Shown: in pieces, positions 9,805 to 18,714 of the stretch | How the letters are laid out: every line of letters starts with the position of its first letter | Position numbering within the stretch: the stretch's first letter is position 1 | NCBI RefSeq assembly: GCF_029714325.1 | Contig: NZ_CP121666.1 | Span: 124,001 to 188,000, forward strand | Reading direction: 5' to 3' | Length of the DNA: 64,000 nucleotides | Source: Bradyrhizobium sp. CB1717 | GTDB taxonomy: Bacteria > Pseudomonadota > Alphaproteobacteria > Rhizobiales > Xanthobacteraceae | The notes under the pieces: model-generated | Told to the model about the DNA's origin: nothing | The model's database searches: none | What the model saw: the letters and a program-made list of their open reading frames with translations, nothing else | Made by a program: the position numbers and the translations under genes

Positions 9805-10770
9805 ATGGCATCGAATCTGGAAACTCTCGTCACGGTTTTCGGCGGATCGGGGTTTTTGGGCCGGAATGTCGTCCGCGCACTGTGCCGGCGGGATTACCGG
9901 GTCCGTGTTGCGGTGCGGCGGCCGGAACTGGCCGGATACCTGCAGCCCTCCGGCCGGGTCGGGCAGGTCCACATCGTGCAGGCCAACCTGCGCTACCCGG
10001 CCTCGGTCGAGGCGGCGCTGCGTGATTCGGATGTCGTGATCAACCTCGTGGGCGTGCTGGCCGAGAGCGGCGCGCAGACCTTCGACGCCGTCCAGGCCAA
10101 GGGCGCCGAGACCGTCGCCAAGGCGGCCGCGGCTGCCGGCGCGCGCCTGGTGCATGTCTCCGCGATCGGCGCCGACGCCGAATCGCCCTCGCTCTATGCC
10201 AGGACCAAGGCGGCCGGCGAGGCGGCGGTGCTGGCCGCGGTGCCCTCGGCCACGATCTTCCGCCCCTCCGTGGTGTTCGGCCCCGAGGACCAGTTCACCA
10301 ACCGCTTTGCGGCGCTGGCCCGGATGTCGCCGGTGTTGCCGCTGATCGGCGGCGAGACGAAGATGCAGCCGGTCTATGTCGGCGACGTCGCCACCGCGAT
10401 CGCGGATGCCGTCGACGGCAAGGCCAAGGCCGGCGCCACCTACGAGCTCGGCGGGCCGGAAGTGCTGACCATGCGCGAGATCATCGAGGCGATCCTCGAG
10501 ATCACCGCCCGCAAGCGGATGCTGGTGCCGCTGTCGTTCGGCCTCGCCCGCTTCCAGGCCAACTTCCTGCAATTCGCGCCGGGCGCGTTCAAGCTGACGC
10601 CGGACCAAGTCACGTTGCTCGAGCGCGACAATATCGTGTCCGATGCGGCGAAGGCGGCCGGGCTGACGCTGGAGGGGCTCGGCATCACGGCCGATTCGCT
10701 GGAGGCAATCGCCCCGCAATACCTCTGGCGCTTCCGCGCGGCCGGTCAGTTCCAGCGCATGAGCGTGTGA
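9805..10770 (+). CDS. NDUFA9-like atypical short-chain dehydrogenase (complex I-associated NAD(P)-binding protein)
   Basis: The 321-residue protein starts MASNLETLVTVFGGSGFLG, a Rossmann glycine-rich motif (GGSGFLG, residues 13-19) of the atypical extended SDR type. It has the conserved phrases VINLVGVLAESG, HVSAIGADAES and YARTKAAGE, so the tyrosine-lysine pair of the SDR site is YARTK. Bacterial members of this subgroup are named after the mitochondrial complex I subunit NDUFA9; an assembly or NADPH-binding role is known for the eukaryotic protein and only inferred here. The start at 9805 was chosen over an ATG at 9712, whose extra residues look non-coding. It stands alone on the plus strand. 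Confidence 0.85.
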   Translation: MASNLETLVTVFGGSGFLGRNVVRALCRRDYRVRVAVRRPELAGYLQPSGRVGQVHIVQANLRYPASVEAALRDSDVVINLVGVLAESGAQTFDAVQAKGAETVAKAAAAAGARLVHVSAIGADAESPSLYARTKAAGEAAVLAAVPSATIFRPSVVFGPEDQFTNRFAALARMSPVLPLIGGETKMQPVYVGDVATAIADAVDGKAKAGATYELGGPEVLTMREIIEAILEITARKRMLVPLSFGLARFQANFLQFAPGAFKLTPDQVTLLERDNIVSDAAKAAGLTLEGLGITADSLEAIAPQYLWRFRAAGQFQRMSV

Positions 10771-10775
10771 GTTTC

Positions 10776-10888
10776 ACCTCTCCCGCTTGCGGGATCGGGT
10801 GAGGGCTTTCTCCTCTTGGGGGTTCTCGCCCGCGGAGAGGCCCCTCACCCCAACCCTCTCCCCGTAAGAACGGGGCGAGGGGGCGCAC
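10776..10888. repeat. Palindromic repeat, CCCTCCCC family variant
   Basis: Between two convergent genes lie an inner palindrome cctctcccgcttgcgggat and a second copy, ccctctccccgtaagaacgg, in the opposite sense, separated by gagagg and cctc arms. It is a diverged member of the composite repeat family best seen at 7917-8072. Confidence 0.7.
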
Positions 10889-10923
10889 TGCCGTTGCGGC
10901 CGCCGCGCAAATCCTTCGACACT

Positions 10924-11664
10924 TCAAAACTTCAGCTTCTTGAACACCGCTTCCGGCAGCGTCTTGATGATCAGCATCACGAGGCGCCATTTGCCGCTGA
11001 CATAGACGACGTCGGTCTTGTTCTCGACGGCGCGCAGGATCGCATCGCCGACGACCGGCGCCTCGACGGTGAGCGGGCCGATCAACTTCATGCCCTCGGT
11101 CATTTTGGTGCGGACGAAGCCGGGCTTCACCGTGACGACGTGCACGCCGCCGCGGCTGGCGCGGGCGCGCAGGCCCGAGAGGAAGCCGGAGAAGCCGGCC
11201 TTGGCGGAGCCGTAGACATAGTTGGAGGCGCGGCCGCGATCGCCGGCGACCGACGAGACGCCGACGAGCGTGCCGCTGCCGCGGCCTAAAAACTTTTCCG
11301 CGAACAGGCCGAGGATCAGCGACGGTCCCTCGTAATTGGAGCGCATGATCGTGGTGGCGTGGGCGAGATCGCTCTGCGCACTCTCCTGCGTGCCGAGCAG
11401 TCCGACGATCGAGATGACGACATCGGGCAGCGTCGGGAGACTGCCGACAAAGCCCTCGAACGCGGCGGTGTCGAGCACGTCGAACCTGTAGACACCGACC
11501 TCGACGCTGTAGCGCGTGCGCAGATCGGCGGCGTCAGGGTCCAGCGCGGCGACATCGCGGCCGGCGAGGCCGACATCGTACCCCGCCTTGGCAAAGGCGC
11601 GCGCGGCGGCGCGGCCGATATCGGAGGAGCCACCCAGCACCAGAACGGACTTGCGTGACGTCAC
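10924..11664 (-). CDS. SDR-family reductase, DprE2-like (decaprenylphosphoryl-2-keto-ribose reductase candidate)
   Basis: The 246-residue product has the SDR cofactor motif VLVLGGSSDIGRAAARAFA near the N terminus and the catalytic serine-tyrosine-lysine arrangement VSSVAGDRGRASNYVYGSAKAG, split around residues 140-160. Its start is a GTG at 11664, four bases beyond the stop of the DprE1-like oxidase gene, so the two are almost certainly co-transcribed and coupled. In Actinobacteria the DprE1-DprE2 pair epimerises decaprenylphosphoryl-ribose to arabinose by oxidation then NADH-dependent reduction; the same partnership is inferred here. Plain SDR function on another substrate is the alternative. 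Confidence 0.8.
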   Translation of the reverse strand: MTSRKSVLVLGGSSDIGRAAARAFAKAGYDVGLAGRDVAALDPDAADLRTRYSVEVGVYRFDVLDTAAFEGFVGSLPTLPDVVISIVGLLGTQESAQSDLAHATTIMRSNYEGPSLILGLFAEKFLGRGSGTLVGVSSVAGDRGRASNYVYGSAKAGFSGFLSGLRARASRGGVHVVTVKPGFVRTKMTEGMKLIGPLTVEAPVVGDAILRAVENKTDVVYVSGKWRLVMLIIKTLPEAVFKKLKF

Positions 11665-11667
11665 GGC

Positions 11668-12999
11668 CTAGACCTCATCAAACAGGCGTTGTGAAAGTTT
11701 CGAGCGGATGTTGCCGTTGGGATCGAGCGATTTGCGGATCGCGTTGAAGCGGCGCAAGGCCGGATAGCCGGCCTCGAACGTGGTGCGCGACTGGCGCGCG
11801 TCCTTGGCGAGATAAAGCCGGCCGCCGGCAGCGACGACCAGACGGTCGATCTCGTCGAGGAAGTCCAGGATGTCGCCGTTCACGGGGAAATCCAGCGCCA
11901 GCGTGTAGCCGGGCAGCGGAAACGACATGAGGCCGTCGCCCTGGCCGAGCTTCTTCAGCACGGCGAGGAAGGAGGCATCGCCGCGACGCGCGACGCGTTC
12001 GAGGATGTCGCCGAGCACGGCGCGCGCGCCAGCTTCCGGGATCACGCATTGGTGCTGCAGGAAACCGCGCTTGCCATAGATGCGATTCCAGTCGCTGAGG
12101 CTGTCGAGCGGGAAGAAATAGGGATAGAGCGAGACCACATGGCTGCCGCCGGCGCGCCGCGCGCCCATGCGGTAGTAGAGCTCGTTGAAGGCGCGGATGC
12201 TGTAGCGGTTCAGCGTCATCGACGGCATGTCGATGGGTACGCTGAGGCCGGGATCTTTGCCGACCGGAAATGCGTCGGCACCGTCCGCAAGCTCATCCTT
12301 ATTGGCGTGCTCGCCGAGATAGATCAGCGATCGGCCAAGACTTCGCCCGCGCGCGGCGCAATCGATCCACGCCACCGAATAGGTCGCGGTATCGCCCGCA
12401 TCGAGCGCACGCATCGCGGCGTCGAGATCGGATGCGGAGATCACCCGCTCGCGGATCCAGCCCGTTTCGACCGGCCGCAGCCGTATCGTCGCTTCGAGAA
12501 TGACACCGGTGAGGCCCATGCCGCCGACGGTCGCGAAGAAGGCATCGGAGTTCTGTTCGCGCGAGACCTCGATGGTCTCGCCCTCGCCGGTGCGCAGCAG
12601 GATGCTGTCGAGGTAGCGGCCGAAGCCGCCCTCACAATGATGGTTCTTGCCGTGCACGTCGGACGCGATGGCGCCGCCGACCGAGACGAAGCGCGTGCCG
12701 GGCACGACGAAGGGCAGGAAGCCGCGCGGGCCGAAAGTGTCGATCAGGTCCGCCAGCAGCACGCCGGCCTCGAGGCGAATGCGGCCCGTGGCCGGGTCGA
12801 ACGACCTGATCCGGTCGAACCCGGTCATCCCAACGGTCCTGGCAGCGCCGATCGCGGCATCGCCATAGGCGCGGCCGTTGCCCCGCGCCACCGAGCCGGT
12901 CACATCAGCGACGGCGTCGCCCACGGCCTCGAACGAGCGCGGACGCAGCAGATCGGTATCGACGACCGGGAAGCGTCCCCAGCCGGAGACGAGGGTCAT
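11668..12999 (-). CDS. FAD-binding oxidoreductase, DprE1-like (decaprenylphosphoryl-ribose 2'-oxidase candidate)
   Basis: The 443-residue flavoprotein has the VAO/FAD_binding_4 fold: N-terminal ARGNGRAYGDAA, the FAD loop PGTRFVSVGGAIASDVHGKN then HHCEGGFGRYLDS, and a C-terminal GGRLYLAKDARQSRTTF that matches the DprE1 segment holding the catalytic lysine. The overall match to mycobacterial DprE1 is strong from memory. At the position of the benzothiazinone-reactive cysteine (NICVDFP in M. tuberculosis) this protein appears to read TLALDFP, so that cysteine is absent. It is followed by the DprE2-like SDR in a tight operon. Its predicted role is 2'-oxidation of polyprenyl-phosphoryl-ribose on the way to a D-arabinose donor. 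Confidence 0.85.
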   Translation of the reverse strand: MTLVSGWGRFPVVDTDLLRPRSFEAVGDAVADVTGSVARGNGRAYGDAAIGAARTVGMTGFDRIRSFDPATGRIRLEAGVLLADLIDTFGPRGFLPFVVPGTRFVSVGGAIASDVHGKNHHCEGGFGRYLDSILLRTGEGETIEVSREQNSDAFFATVGGMGLTGVILEATIRLRPVETGWIRERVISASDLDAAMRALDAGDTATYSVAWIDCAARGRSLGRSLIYLGEHANKDELADGADAFPVGKDPGLSVPIDMPSMTLNRYSIRAFNELYYRMGARRAGGSHVVSLYPYFFPLDSLSDWNRIYGKRGFLQHQCVIPEAGARAVLGDILERVARRGDASFLAVLKKLGQGDGLMSFPLPGYTLALDFPVNGDILDFLDEIDRLVVAAGGRLYLAKDARQSRTTFEAGYPALRRFNAIRKSLDPNGNIRSKLSQRLFDEV

Positions 13000-13095
13000 G
13001 GTTCAGCTCCTGTGCCGGGCGGGGGCCGCCCTGCGTTGGAAACTGCCTACCGGTCAAAAGCTTATTTTACGTTGAAGGCGTGAGCGAGATGCCCC

Positions 13096-13215
13096 GTAGC
13101 CCGGATGGAGCCAACGGGTCGCGCAAACGCGCGCCCGATGACAGGCTCCGCGAAATCCGGGAATCGTGCCCTGGGCATAGCGGTCCCGGATTACGCTTAC
13201 GCTCCATCCGGGCTA
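13096..13215. repeat. Palindromic repeat (gtagcccggatgg family)
   Basis: The segment begins gtagcccggatggagc and ends gctccatccgggcta, an almost perfect inverted pair around a variable centre that also contains internal ccggga/tcccgg matches. Two more copies are at 31905-31989 and 54074-54149. It fills the space between uppP and the DprE1-like gene. Confidence 0.85.
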
Positions 13216-13228
13216 GGGGGCCTCGAAC

Positions 13229-14035
13229 TTAACGCCCCAGCGCCAGCGCAATCAGACCGAGCGTGCCGACGATGACGCGCCACCAGGCGAACACCACGAA
13301 ACCGTGGCGGGTGACGTAGGTCAGGAACGTCTTCACCACGATGATCGCGGTGATGAACGACACGACGAAGCCGATCGCGACGATGCCCATGTGGTCCATC
13401 GTCATCTCGGAGCGGTTCTTGTAGAAGTCGTAGGCGAACGCGCCGATCATGGTGGGAATGGCGAGGAAGAACGAAAACTCCGCCGCCGCGCGCTTGTCGG
13501 CGCCGAGCAGCATCGCGGCGACGATGCTGGCGCCGGAGCGCGACACGCCCGGGATCATCGCGACGCACTGCGCGATGCCGATATAGAGATACATCAGCAG
13601 CGGGAACCTGGTGGCGTCGTGCTCGCGCGGCTTGAGGTCGAGCTTGTCGACCCAGAGCAGGATGGCGCCGCCGACGATCAGCGTGAAGCAGACGACCCAG
13701 GGGTTGAACAGCACGCTCTTGATGTATTTGCCGGCAACGAGGCCGACGACGACGGCGGGCAGGAACGCCACCAGCACGCCGATCACGAAACGGCGCGCAT
13801 AGGCATCGCCCGTGAAGAAGCCGATCACGACGTCCCAGAGCTTCCTGAAATACAGCCCGACGATCGCGAGGATCGCACCCAGCTGGATCAGAACGGTAAA
13901 CGAATCCCAGAAGGCGCCTTCACCAAGATGGAAGAAACGCTCGGCAAGCAGCAGGTGGCCGGTCGAGGACACGGGAAGGAACTCGGTCACACCCTCGATG
14001 ATGCCGAGGATCACTGCCCGTATTGCATCTGACAT
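13229..14035 (-). CDS. uppP: Undecaprenyl-diphosphatase UppP (BacA)
   Basis: The 268-residue membrane protein has the two family signatures: EGVTEFLPVSSTGHLLL near residue 14 (glutamate-rich motif with the catalytic glutamates and serine) and PGVSRSGAS near residue 150, with about eight hydrophobic helices. It removes a phosphate from undecaprenyl diphosphate in the cytoplasmic membrane, recycling the lipid carrier for peptidoglycan and polysaccharide synthesis. The ATG at 14035 is the clear start. Upstream, 169 bases separate it from the divergent GST gene and would hold both promoters. Its placement near the DprE-like genes suggests a polyprenyl-phosphate theme but may be coincidence. Confidence 0.95.
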   Translation of the reverse strand: MSDAIRAVILGIIEGVTEFLPVSSTGHLLLAERFFHLGEGAFWDSFTVLIQLGAILAIVGLYFRKLWDVVIGFFTGDAYARRFVIGVLVAFLPAVVVGLVAGKYIKSVLFNPWVVCFTLIVGGAILLWVDKLDLKPREHDATRFPLLMYLYIGIAQCVAMIPGVSRSGASIVAAMLLGADKRAAAEFSFFLAIPTMIGAFAYDFYKNRSEMTMDHMGIVAIGFVVSFITAIIVVKTFLTYVTRHGFVVFAWWRVIVGTLGLIALALGR

Positions 14036-14204
14036 ATTTACGGTCCATTTCGGCTGGAAAAGCGGGGCTCTTCTCGCCTATTCCCCCCAATGCTGCAATC
14101 GCTAAATGCGGCATCACGCTCTTGCTTCGCGGTTTTGAAGGACTAGTGTGGCGCCGCACAAACATTGATGGATTCTTAAGCACCATCAAATAGTCAAAGG
14201 CTTC

Positions 14205-14897
14205 ATGTTTACGCTGTTTCATCATCCGTTCTGTCCGCATTCGCGCTTCATCCGCCTGATCGCGGGCGAATACGGGCTCGACCTCAAGCTGGTCGAAGAA
14301 CGCAGCTGGGAACGGCGCGAGGCATTTTTGCTGCTCAACGCGGCAGGCACCACGCCGGTGCTGGTGGACGACGAGCAGCCGCCGATCCCGGGCGCGGCGA
14401 TCATCGCCGAATATGTCGACGAGGCCTATGGCGCCGGGATGGGACCGAAGCGCCTGATGCCGGAGACGGTCACCGAGCGCGTCGAGGTGCGCCGGCTGAT
14501 GGCCTGGTTCAACGAAAAGTTCTTCGAGGAGGTTTCGCATCCTCTCGTCACCGAGCGCATCTACAAGCGCTTCATGAGCGAGGAGAATGGCGGCGGTCCG
14601 CCATCGGCCGACGTGATGCGCGCGGCCAAGGCAAACGTGCGCTATCATCTGGCCTATATCGGCTGGCTGGCGCAGACGCGTAACTTCCTCGCCGGCGACC
14701 GGCTGACCTACGCGGATCTCGCCGCCGCGGCGCATCTCTCGGCGATCGACTATCTGGGCGACGTGCCATGGAGCGAGGACGACGCAGCAAAGGCGTGGTA
14801 CGCGCGGGTGAAATCCCGCCCGTCGTTCCGTCCGCTCTTGAGCGAGTGGCTGGCCGGCGTGCCGGCGTCGCGGACCTACGTGGACCTGGATTTCTGA
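14205..14897 (+). CDS. Glutathione S-transferase family protein
   Basis: The 230-residue product has a thioredoxin-fold N-terminal domain ([19 protein letters not shown], with a C-x-x-S-like PFCPHS motif; GSTs of this type use serine or cysteine), the cis-proline loop [10 protein letters not shown] and an all-helical C-terminal domain ending near [18 protein letters not shown]. GSTs conjugate or reduce electrophiles with glutathione; the substrate is unknown. The gene overlaps the likely start of queG, suggesting a two-gene unit. A rhizobial GST next to queG is a recurring neighbourhood in this group, as far as I recall. Confidence 0.85.
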   Translation: MFTLFHHPFCPHSRFIRLIAGEYGLDLKLVEERSWERREAFLLLNAAGTTPVLVDDEQPPIPGAAIIAEYVDEAYGAGMGPKRLMPETVTERVEVRRLMAWFNEKFFEEVSHPLVTERIYKRFMSEENGGGPPSADVMRAAKANVRYHLAYIGWLAQTRNFLAGDRLTYADLAAAAHLSAIDYLGDVPWSEDDAAKAWYARVKSRPSFRPLLSEWLAGVPASRTYVDLDF

Positions 14898-16027
14898 GCT
14901 CCGATCCGACTGAACTGAAGGCAGCGCTCGAACGCGAGGCGCGCGCGCTCGGCTTCGACTGCGTCGGCGTCACGGCACCCGGCACGATCGAGATCGCCGG
15001 ACAGTATTTTCTCGAATTCATCGCGTCGGGCGGACACGGCGACATGGACTGGCTCGCCGCGCAGCCGGAGCGGCGGGTCGATCCGCGCGGACTTTGGGCC
15101 GATGTGCGCAGCGTCATCATGCTCGGCGTCAATTACGGTCCCGACTCCGATCCACTGGCGATCCTGAAAGAGCGCACGCGGGCGGCGATATCGGTCTATG
15201 CGCAGGGCGACGACTATCACGACCTCATCAAGAAGCGGCTGAAAGCGCTGGCACGGTGGCTGGTCGCGACCGCGCCGTCGGACGTGAAAGTGTTCGTCGA
15301 CACCGCGGCCGTGATGGAGAAGCCGCTTGCGCAAGCCGCGCATCTGGGCTGGCAGGGCAAGCACACCAATCTGGTCTCGCGCGAGTTCGGCTCCTGGCTG
15401 TTCCTCGGCGCGATCTACACCACGCTGGATCTGCCGCGTGACGATGCCGAGATCGATCATTGCGGCTCGTGCCGGGCGTGTCTCGACATCTGCCCGACCG
15501 CAGCATTCCCCGCGCCCTACAAGCTCGATGCGCGGCGCTGCATCTCGTATCTGACCATCGAGAACAAGGGGCCGATCCCGCACGAGTTTCGCAAAGCCAT
15601 CGGCAATCGCATCTACGGCTGCGACGATTGCCTCGCGGCATGCCCCTGGAACAAGTTTGCGCAGGAGGGACGCGAGGCCAAGCTCGCGGCGCGTGACGAA
15701 TTGCGCGCACCATCGCTTGCCGAACTTGCACGGCTGGATGATGCCGCGTTTCGCGCGCTGTTCACGAAGTCGCCGGTCAAGCGCATCGGCCGCGACCGCT
15801 TCCTGCGCAACGTGCTGATCGCGATCGGCAACTCGGGCGATGTGGCGCTGGCGGGGGAGGCGCGGCGATTGCTGGATGATGAGAGCACGCTGGTGCGAGG
15901 GGCTGCGGTGTGGGCGCTGGGGCAGCTGTTGCCGGAGGAAGAATTCGTTGCATCCAGGACGAGCGCCATCACGCACGAGCGCGACGAGACCGTTCGTGAG
16001 GAGTGGCGGGCCGCTTCCCAGACTTGA
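14846..16027 (+). CDS. queG: Epoxyqueuosine reductase QueG
   Basis: Recognisable homology starts around 14900 ([19 protein letters not shown]) and covers an N-terminal cobalamin-binding reductase domain, two ferredoxin-like cysteine clusters ([12 protein letters not shown] and [11 protein letters not shown]) and a C-terminal HEAT-like repeat region ([20 protein letters not shown]). QueG performs the last step of queuosine synthesis, reducing epoxyqueuosine in tRNA using cobalamin and two 4Fe-4S clusters. The start is uncertain: no ATG lies close upstream in frame. I use a GTG at 14846; an ATG at 14768 is possible but would overlap the GST gene by 130 bases in another frame. The last base of the stop is 16027. 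Confidence 0.85.
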   Translation: MAGRRAGVADLRGPGFLSSDPTELKAALEREARALGFDCVGVTAPGTIEIAGQYFLEFIASGGHGDMDWLAAQPERRVDPRGLWADVRSVIMLGVNYGPDSDPLAILKERTRAAISVYAQGDDYHDLIKKRLKALARWLVATAPSDVKVFVDTAAVMEKPLAQAAHLGWQGKHTNLVSREFGSWLFLGAIYTTLDLPRDDAEIDHCGSCRACLDICPTAAFPAPYKLDARRCISYLTIENKGPIPHEFRKAIGNRIYGCDDCLAACPWNKFAQEGREAKLAARDELRAPSLAELARLDDAAFRALFTKSPVKRIGRDRFLRNVLIAIGNSGDVALAGEARRLLDDESTLVRGAAVWALGQLLPEEEFVASRTSAITHERDETVREEWRAASQT

Positions 16028-16059
16028 TTTCCCCACCCGTTCCCTGAAAAGTCGCGCGC

Positions 16060-16860
16060 ATGACAACAAACATGCCCTTCTTCACCCGCGACGGCGATAC
16101 ATTCCACCCGACGGAAGTCGCGAACGGTCCGTGGGACCCGAAATCGCTGCACGGGCGCGTCATCGTCGGCCTGCTCGGCTTCGCCATCGAGGAGCGTCAT
16201 TCCGGCCCCGAATTCGTGCCGGCGCGGCTCACGGTCGACATGTTCCGGCTGCCGACCATCGACAAGCCGATCGAAGTGACGACGCGGCTCGTCCGCGACG
16301 GACTGCGCATCCGCGTGGTCGAAGCGGAGTTCGTTTCCGGCGGCGTCAGCATGGCGCGCGCTTCGTGCCAGCTGCTGCGCAAAACGCAGAATCCTGACGG
16401 CAATGTCTGGTCGCCGCCGAACTGGGACGTGCCGAAGCCATCGGACATTCCAAAGCCGACCGATCCCAGGCTCGGCATGCACGGCAAATGGACGACGCGC
16501 CCGATCGTCGGGCACATGGGCTCGCTCGGGCAGCGCCGGCTCTGGATGAGCGAGGTGCGCGAGCTCGTCGCGGGCGTTGCGATGACGCCGTTCGTGCATG
16601 TCGCCGTTGGTGCCGATTTCGCCAGTCCGTTTGCGAACGCCGGCGACAAGGGGCTCGGCTACATCAACAGCGACGTCACGATCTATCTGCATCGCCTGCC
16701 GGTGACGAACTGGATCGGCTTCGACGTGGTCAATCACCAGGCGACGGATGGTGTCGCAATCGGCGAGTGCTGGCTCTACGACGAACAGGGCCCGATCGGC
16801 ACCGCGACGGTCGCAGCGCTGGCACAGCGCAAGCCGATGCCGAAGGTGTCGCCGCCGTAG
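16060..16860 (+). CDS. Acyl-CoA thioesterase-like hotdog protein
   Basis: The 266-residue protein looks like a TesB/YbaW-type double hotdog thioesterase: an N-terminal half with SLHGRVIVGLLGFAIEE and TRLVRDGLRIRVVEAEF and a C-terminal half with GYINSDVTIYLHRLP and FDVVNHQATDGVAIGECW. In the family the C-terminal half supplies catalytic D/Q/T residues; DGVAIGE fits that region. The substrate is not predictable. It follows queG by 32 bases on the same strand, so it may share a transcript. Confidence 0.7.
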   Translation: MTTNMPFFTRDGDTFHPTEVANGPWDPKSLHGRVIVGLLGFAIEERHSGPEFVPARLTVDMFRLPTIDKPIEVTTRLVRDGLRIRVVEAEFVSGGVSMARASCQLLRKTQNPDGNVWSPPNWDVPKPSDIPKPTDPRLGMHGKWTTRPIVGHMGSLGQRRLWMSEVRELVAGVAMTPFVHVAVGADFASPFANAGDKGLGYINSDVTIYLHRLPVTNWIGFDVVNHQATDGVAIGECWLYDEQGPIGTATVAALAQRKPMPKVSPP

Positions 16861-16895
16861 TTGGAATCGCAGACATCAGCCGCTTGCACCGCTGC

Positions 16896-17001
16896 GCTCC
16901 CTCCCCCCTTGCGGGGGAGGGTGTGGGAGAGGGGTAGCCACAAGCGAGATCTGAGTTCGTGGCCACCCCTTCCTGCCCCTCCCCCGCAAGGGGGGAGGGA
17001 A
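16896..17001. repeat. Composite inverted repeat, CCCTCCCC family
   Basis: The left arm gctccctcccccctt-gcgggggagggtgtgggagaggggtagcc and the right arm (ccaccccttcctgcccctcccccgcaaggggggaggga) are inverted copies around a short spacer. It sits between convergent genes. Same family as 7917-8072. Confidence 0.85.
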
Positions 17002-17016
17002 TGAGAGAGCGGTGCA

Positions 17017-17487
17017 TTACGCCAGATGCCGCTGCATCTCGGGCCGCGCCTTCAGCTCAGCGCCCTGCTTGGCGACGATCTTGGCAATTCGCTCCGGCGC
17101 GAACTTCAGATCGACGAACGCCGGCGCGGTGTTGGCGACCTCGTGATAACAGGCGATCCTGCCGTCACGCAGCCTCATGATCGCCACGCCCTCGAACATC
17201 GCCCGCGCGCCGTTCGCTTCGGGCAAGGTCGAACGATAGCTGAAAGTGTAGCGCACATAGAGCGTGGTGCCGTCGGTGACGGGATCATGCATGTCCCAGC
17301 GGAAGTCGGTCGCCGTGCGATAGAACCAGTCGTCGATCATCGCGGCGATCTTCTCGCGGCCTGCGAACGCGCCGTAGAAGACGTCGTGATAGACGCCGTC
17401 CTCGGTGAACAACTCGGCGAAGGCACGGCCGTTGCGCTGTTCGACGGCGTCGCAGAAGGCGCGCAGCATGGCGGCGGTGGTGGTCAT
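17017..17487 (-). CDS. Nuclear transport factor 2 (NTF2)-like protein
   Basis: The 156-residue protein has the small alpha+beta barrel pattern of SnoaL/NTF2-like proteins: LRAFCDAVEQRNGRAFAELFT (split as an N-terminal helix), DGVYHDVFYGAFAGREKIAAM and VRYTFSYRSTLPEANGARAMF near the pocket. Members range from ketosteroid isomerases to polyketide cyclases and many have no known activity. It is the first of two minus-strand genes with an alpha/beta hydrolase upstream of it. No function is inferred. Confidence 0.65.
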   Translation of the reverse strand: MTTTAAMLRAFCDAVEQRNGRAFAELFTEDGVYHDVFYGAFAGREKIAAMIDDWFYRTATDFRWDMHDPVTDGTTLYVRYTFSYRSTLPEANGARAMFEGVAIMRLRDGRIACYHEVANTAPAFVDLKFAPERIAKIVAKQGAELKARPEMQRHLA

Positions 17488-17512
17488 AGTGCCTCCCGGT
17501 GTTTCTTATTGT

Positions 17513-17669
17513 GCCCTCGCCCCTTGTGGGAGAGGGCAGCTCCGCTCTTCGACACGCATTCGCTTGGGTGAGGGGTCTGTCTCCGCGAGACCAAGCCTCG
17601 CTGGAATGCGCGGAGAGAACCCCTCATCCGGCGCTTCGCGCCACCTTCCCCCACAAGGGGGGAAGGAAG
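17513..17669. repeat. Composite inverted repeat, CCCTCCCC-like variant
   Basis: The left arm (17513-17545) holds ccctcgccccttgtgggag and the right arm (17640-17669) holds ccaccttcccccacaaggg, with an inner inverted pair, ggtctgtctccgcgaga and ctcatccggcgcttcgcg. A close relative is at 32502-32660. It lies between two minus-strand genes. Confidence 0.75.
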
Positions 17670-17674
17670 CAAGA

Positions 17675-18463
17675 TCACCCGATCTCCGCAACCGCAGCAA
17701 GAATGCGCGCGATGTCCTGCGGGCGTGACAAGCGGTGGTCGCCGTCCTGGATGATGGTCAGCACGACATCGTCGGCCGGCAGGCGGTGCGTCAGCGCGAA
17801 CGCGTGCTGCCAGGGCACGTCGGGATCCTGCGCGCCTTGCAGGATGCGGACGGGGCAGCCGAGATCGATGGCGCTGCCGAGCACGAGATGGTTGCGGCCT
17901 TCCTCGATCAGCTTGCGCGTGATCGGATAGGGCGAGCCGTCGCCATAGTCCGACGGCCGCAGCCAGAAGCCTTTGGTCTCGATCTCCTTCTTCACCGCGG
18001 GCGAGAATTTGTTCCACATCAGTTCCTCGGTGAAGTCGGGCGCCGGCGCGATCAGCACGAGCCCGGCCAGCGCCCCCTTGCCGGCGCGCTTCCTGATCTC
18101 GCGCGCGAGCAGCAGCGCCATCCAGCCGCCCATGGAGGAGCCGATCAGGATCTGCGGGCCGTCGCAGAACCGCTCGAACACGGCGACGCTATCCTCGAGC
18201 CAGCTTCCGATGGTTCCGTCGGCGAAATCGCCGCTGGATTCGCCGTGGCCGGAATAATCGAACCGGACCACCGCGCGGCCGTGATCCGCTGCCCAGGCGT
18301 CCAGCGCCACGGCCTTGCCGCCCTGCATGTCCGACTTGAAACCACCGAGCCAGACGAGGCCGGGTCCCTTTCCGGCGCGGTGGCGCACCGCGATCCGGCG
18401 CGCGGACGCGCCCTCGCCCAATTCGATGAAGTCGAGCACGGCATCGGGACTGGCATTGGTCAT
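17675..18463 (-). CDS. Alpha/beta hydrolase
   Basis: The 262-residue protein shows the oxyanion/strand-5 pattern PGLVWLGGFKSDMQGGKAVA, the nucleophile elbow GSSMGG (in LIGSSMGGWMAL, so nucleophile serine) near residue 108 and the late histidine in DGDHRLSRPQD. The aspartate of the triad is likely in the GAQDPDVPW segment. The short-chain esterase/peptidase substrate is unknown. It is transcribed away from infC; the 251-base gap between them holds both leaders. Confidence 0.75.
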   Translation of the reverse strand: MTNASPDAVLDFIELGEGASARRIAVRHRAGKGPGLVWLGGFKSDMQGGKAVALDAWAADHGRAVVRFDYSGHGESSGDFADGTIGSWLEDSVAVFERFCDGPQILIGSSMGGWMALLLAREIRKRAGKGALAGLVLIAPAPDFTEELMWNKFSPAVKKEIETKGFWLRPSDYGDGSPYPITRKLIEEGRNHLVLGSAIDLGCPVRILQGAQDPDVPWQHAFALTHRLPADDVVLTIIQDGDHRLSRPQDIARILAAVAEIG

Positions 18464-18573
18464 GGAACGTTTACTCTGGCTGTGCGGTTTGAGTTGTCGG
18501 GACGTGTTCCGTAGCGCAGCCTGATATCGGCATTGTCCCTTTGGGACGCTTGCGGAACAGAAGCAAGGTGTCT

Positions 18574-18621
18574 ATGTCCGTCAACGTGCCGGAGGGCGTG
18601 GCCAAAATGCCTCGCATTTGA
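18574..18621 (+). other. Possible 15-codon leader ORF upstream of infC
   Basis: Inside the 251-base infC leader an ATG at 18574 with a plausible ribosome-binding site (aaggtg five bases before it) opens MSVNVPEGVAKMPRI and stops at 18621, ahead of the infC start at 18715. It could be a translated upstream ORF or chance. Nothing in the sequence proves expression. Confidence 0.2.
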
Positions 18622-18714
18622 GGGTATTTCGACCGCGGCACGAGCGACTTGCTTGCCGGCAAACGCATCTTCCTTCAAAATAGCCGCTTCTTTCACAACT
18701 TTGGAGAACCACCC

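Noticed and set aside
14768..14845. ATG start of queG at 14768
   Set aside because: It would place 26 extra residues over the GST coding region with no homology to QueG.
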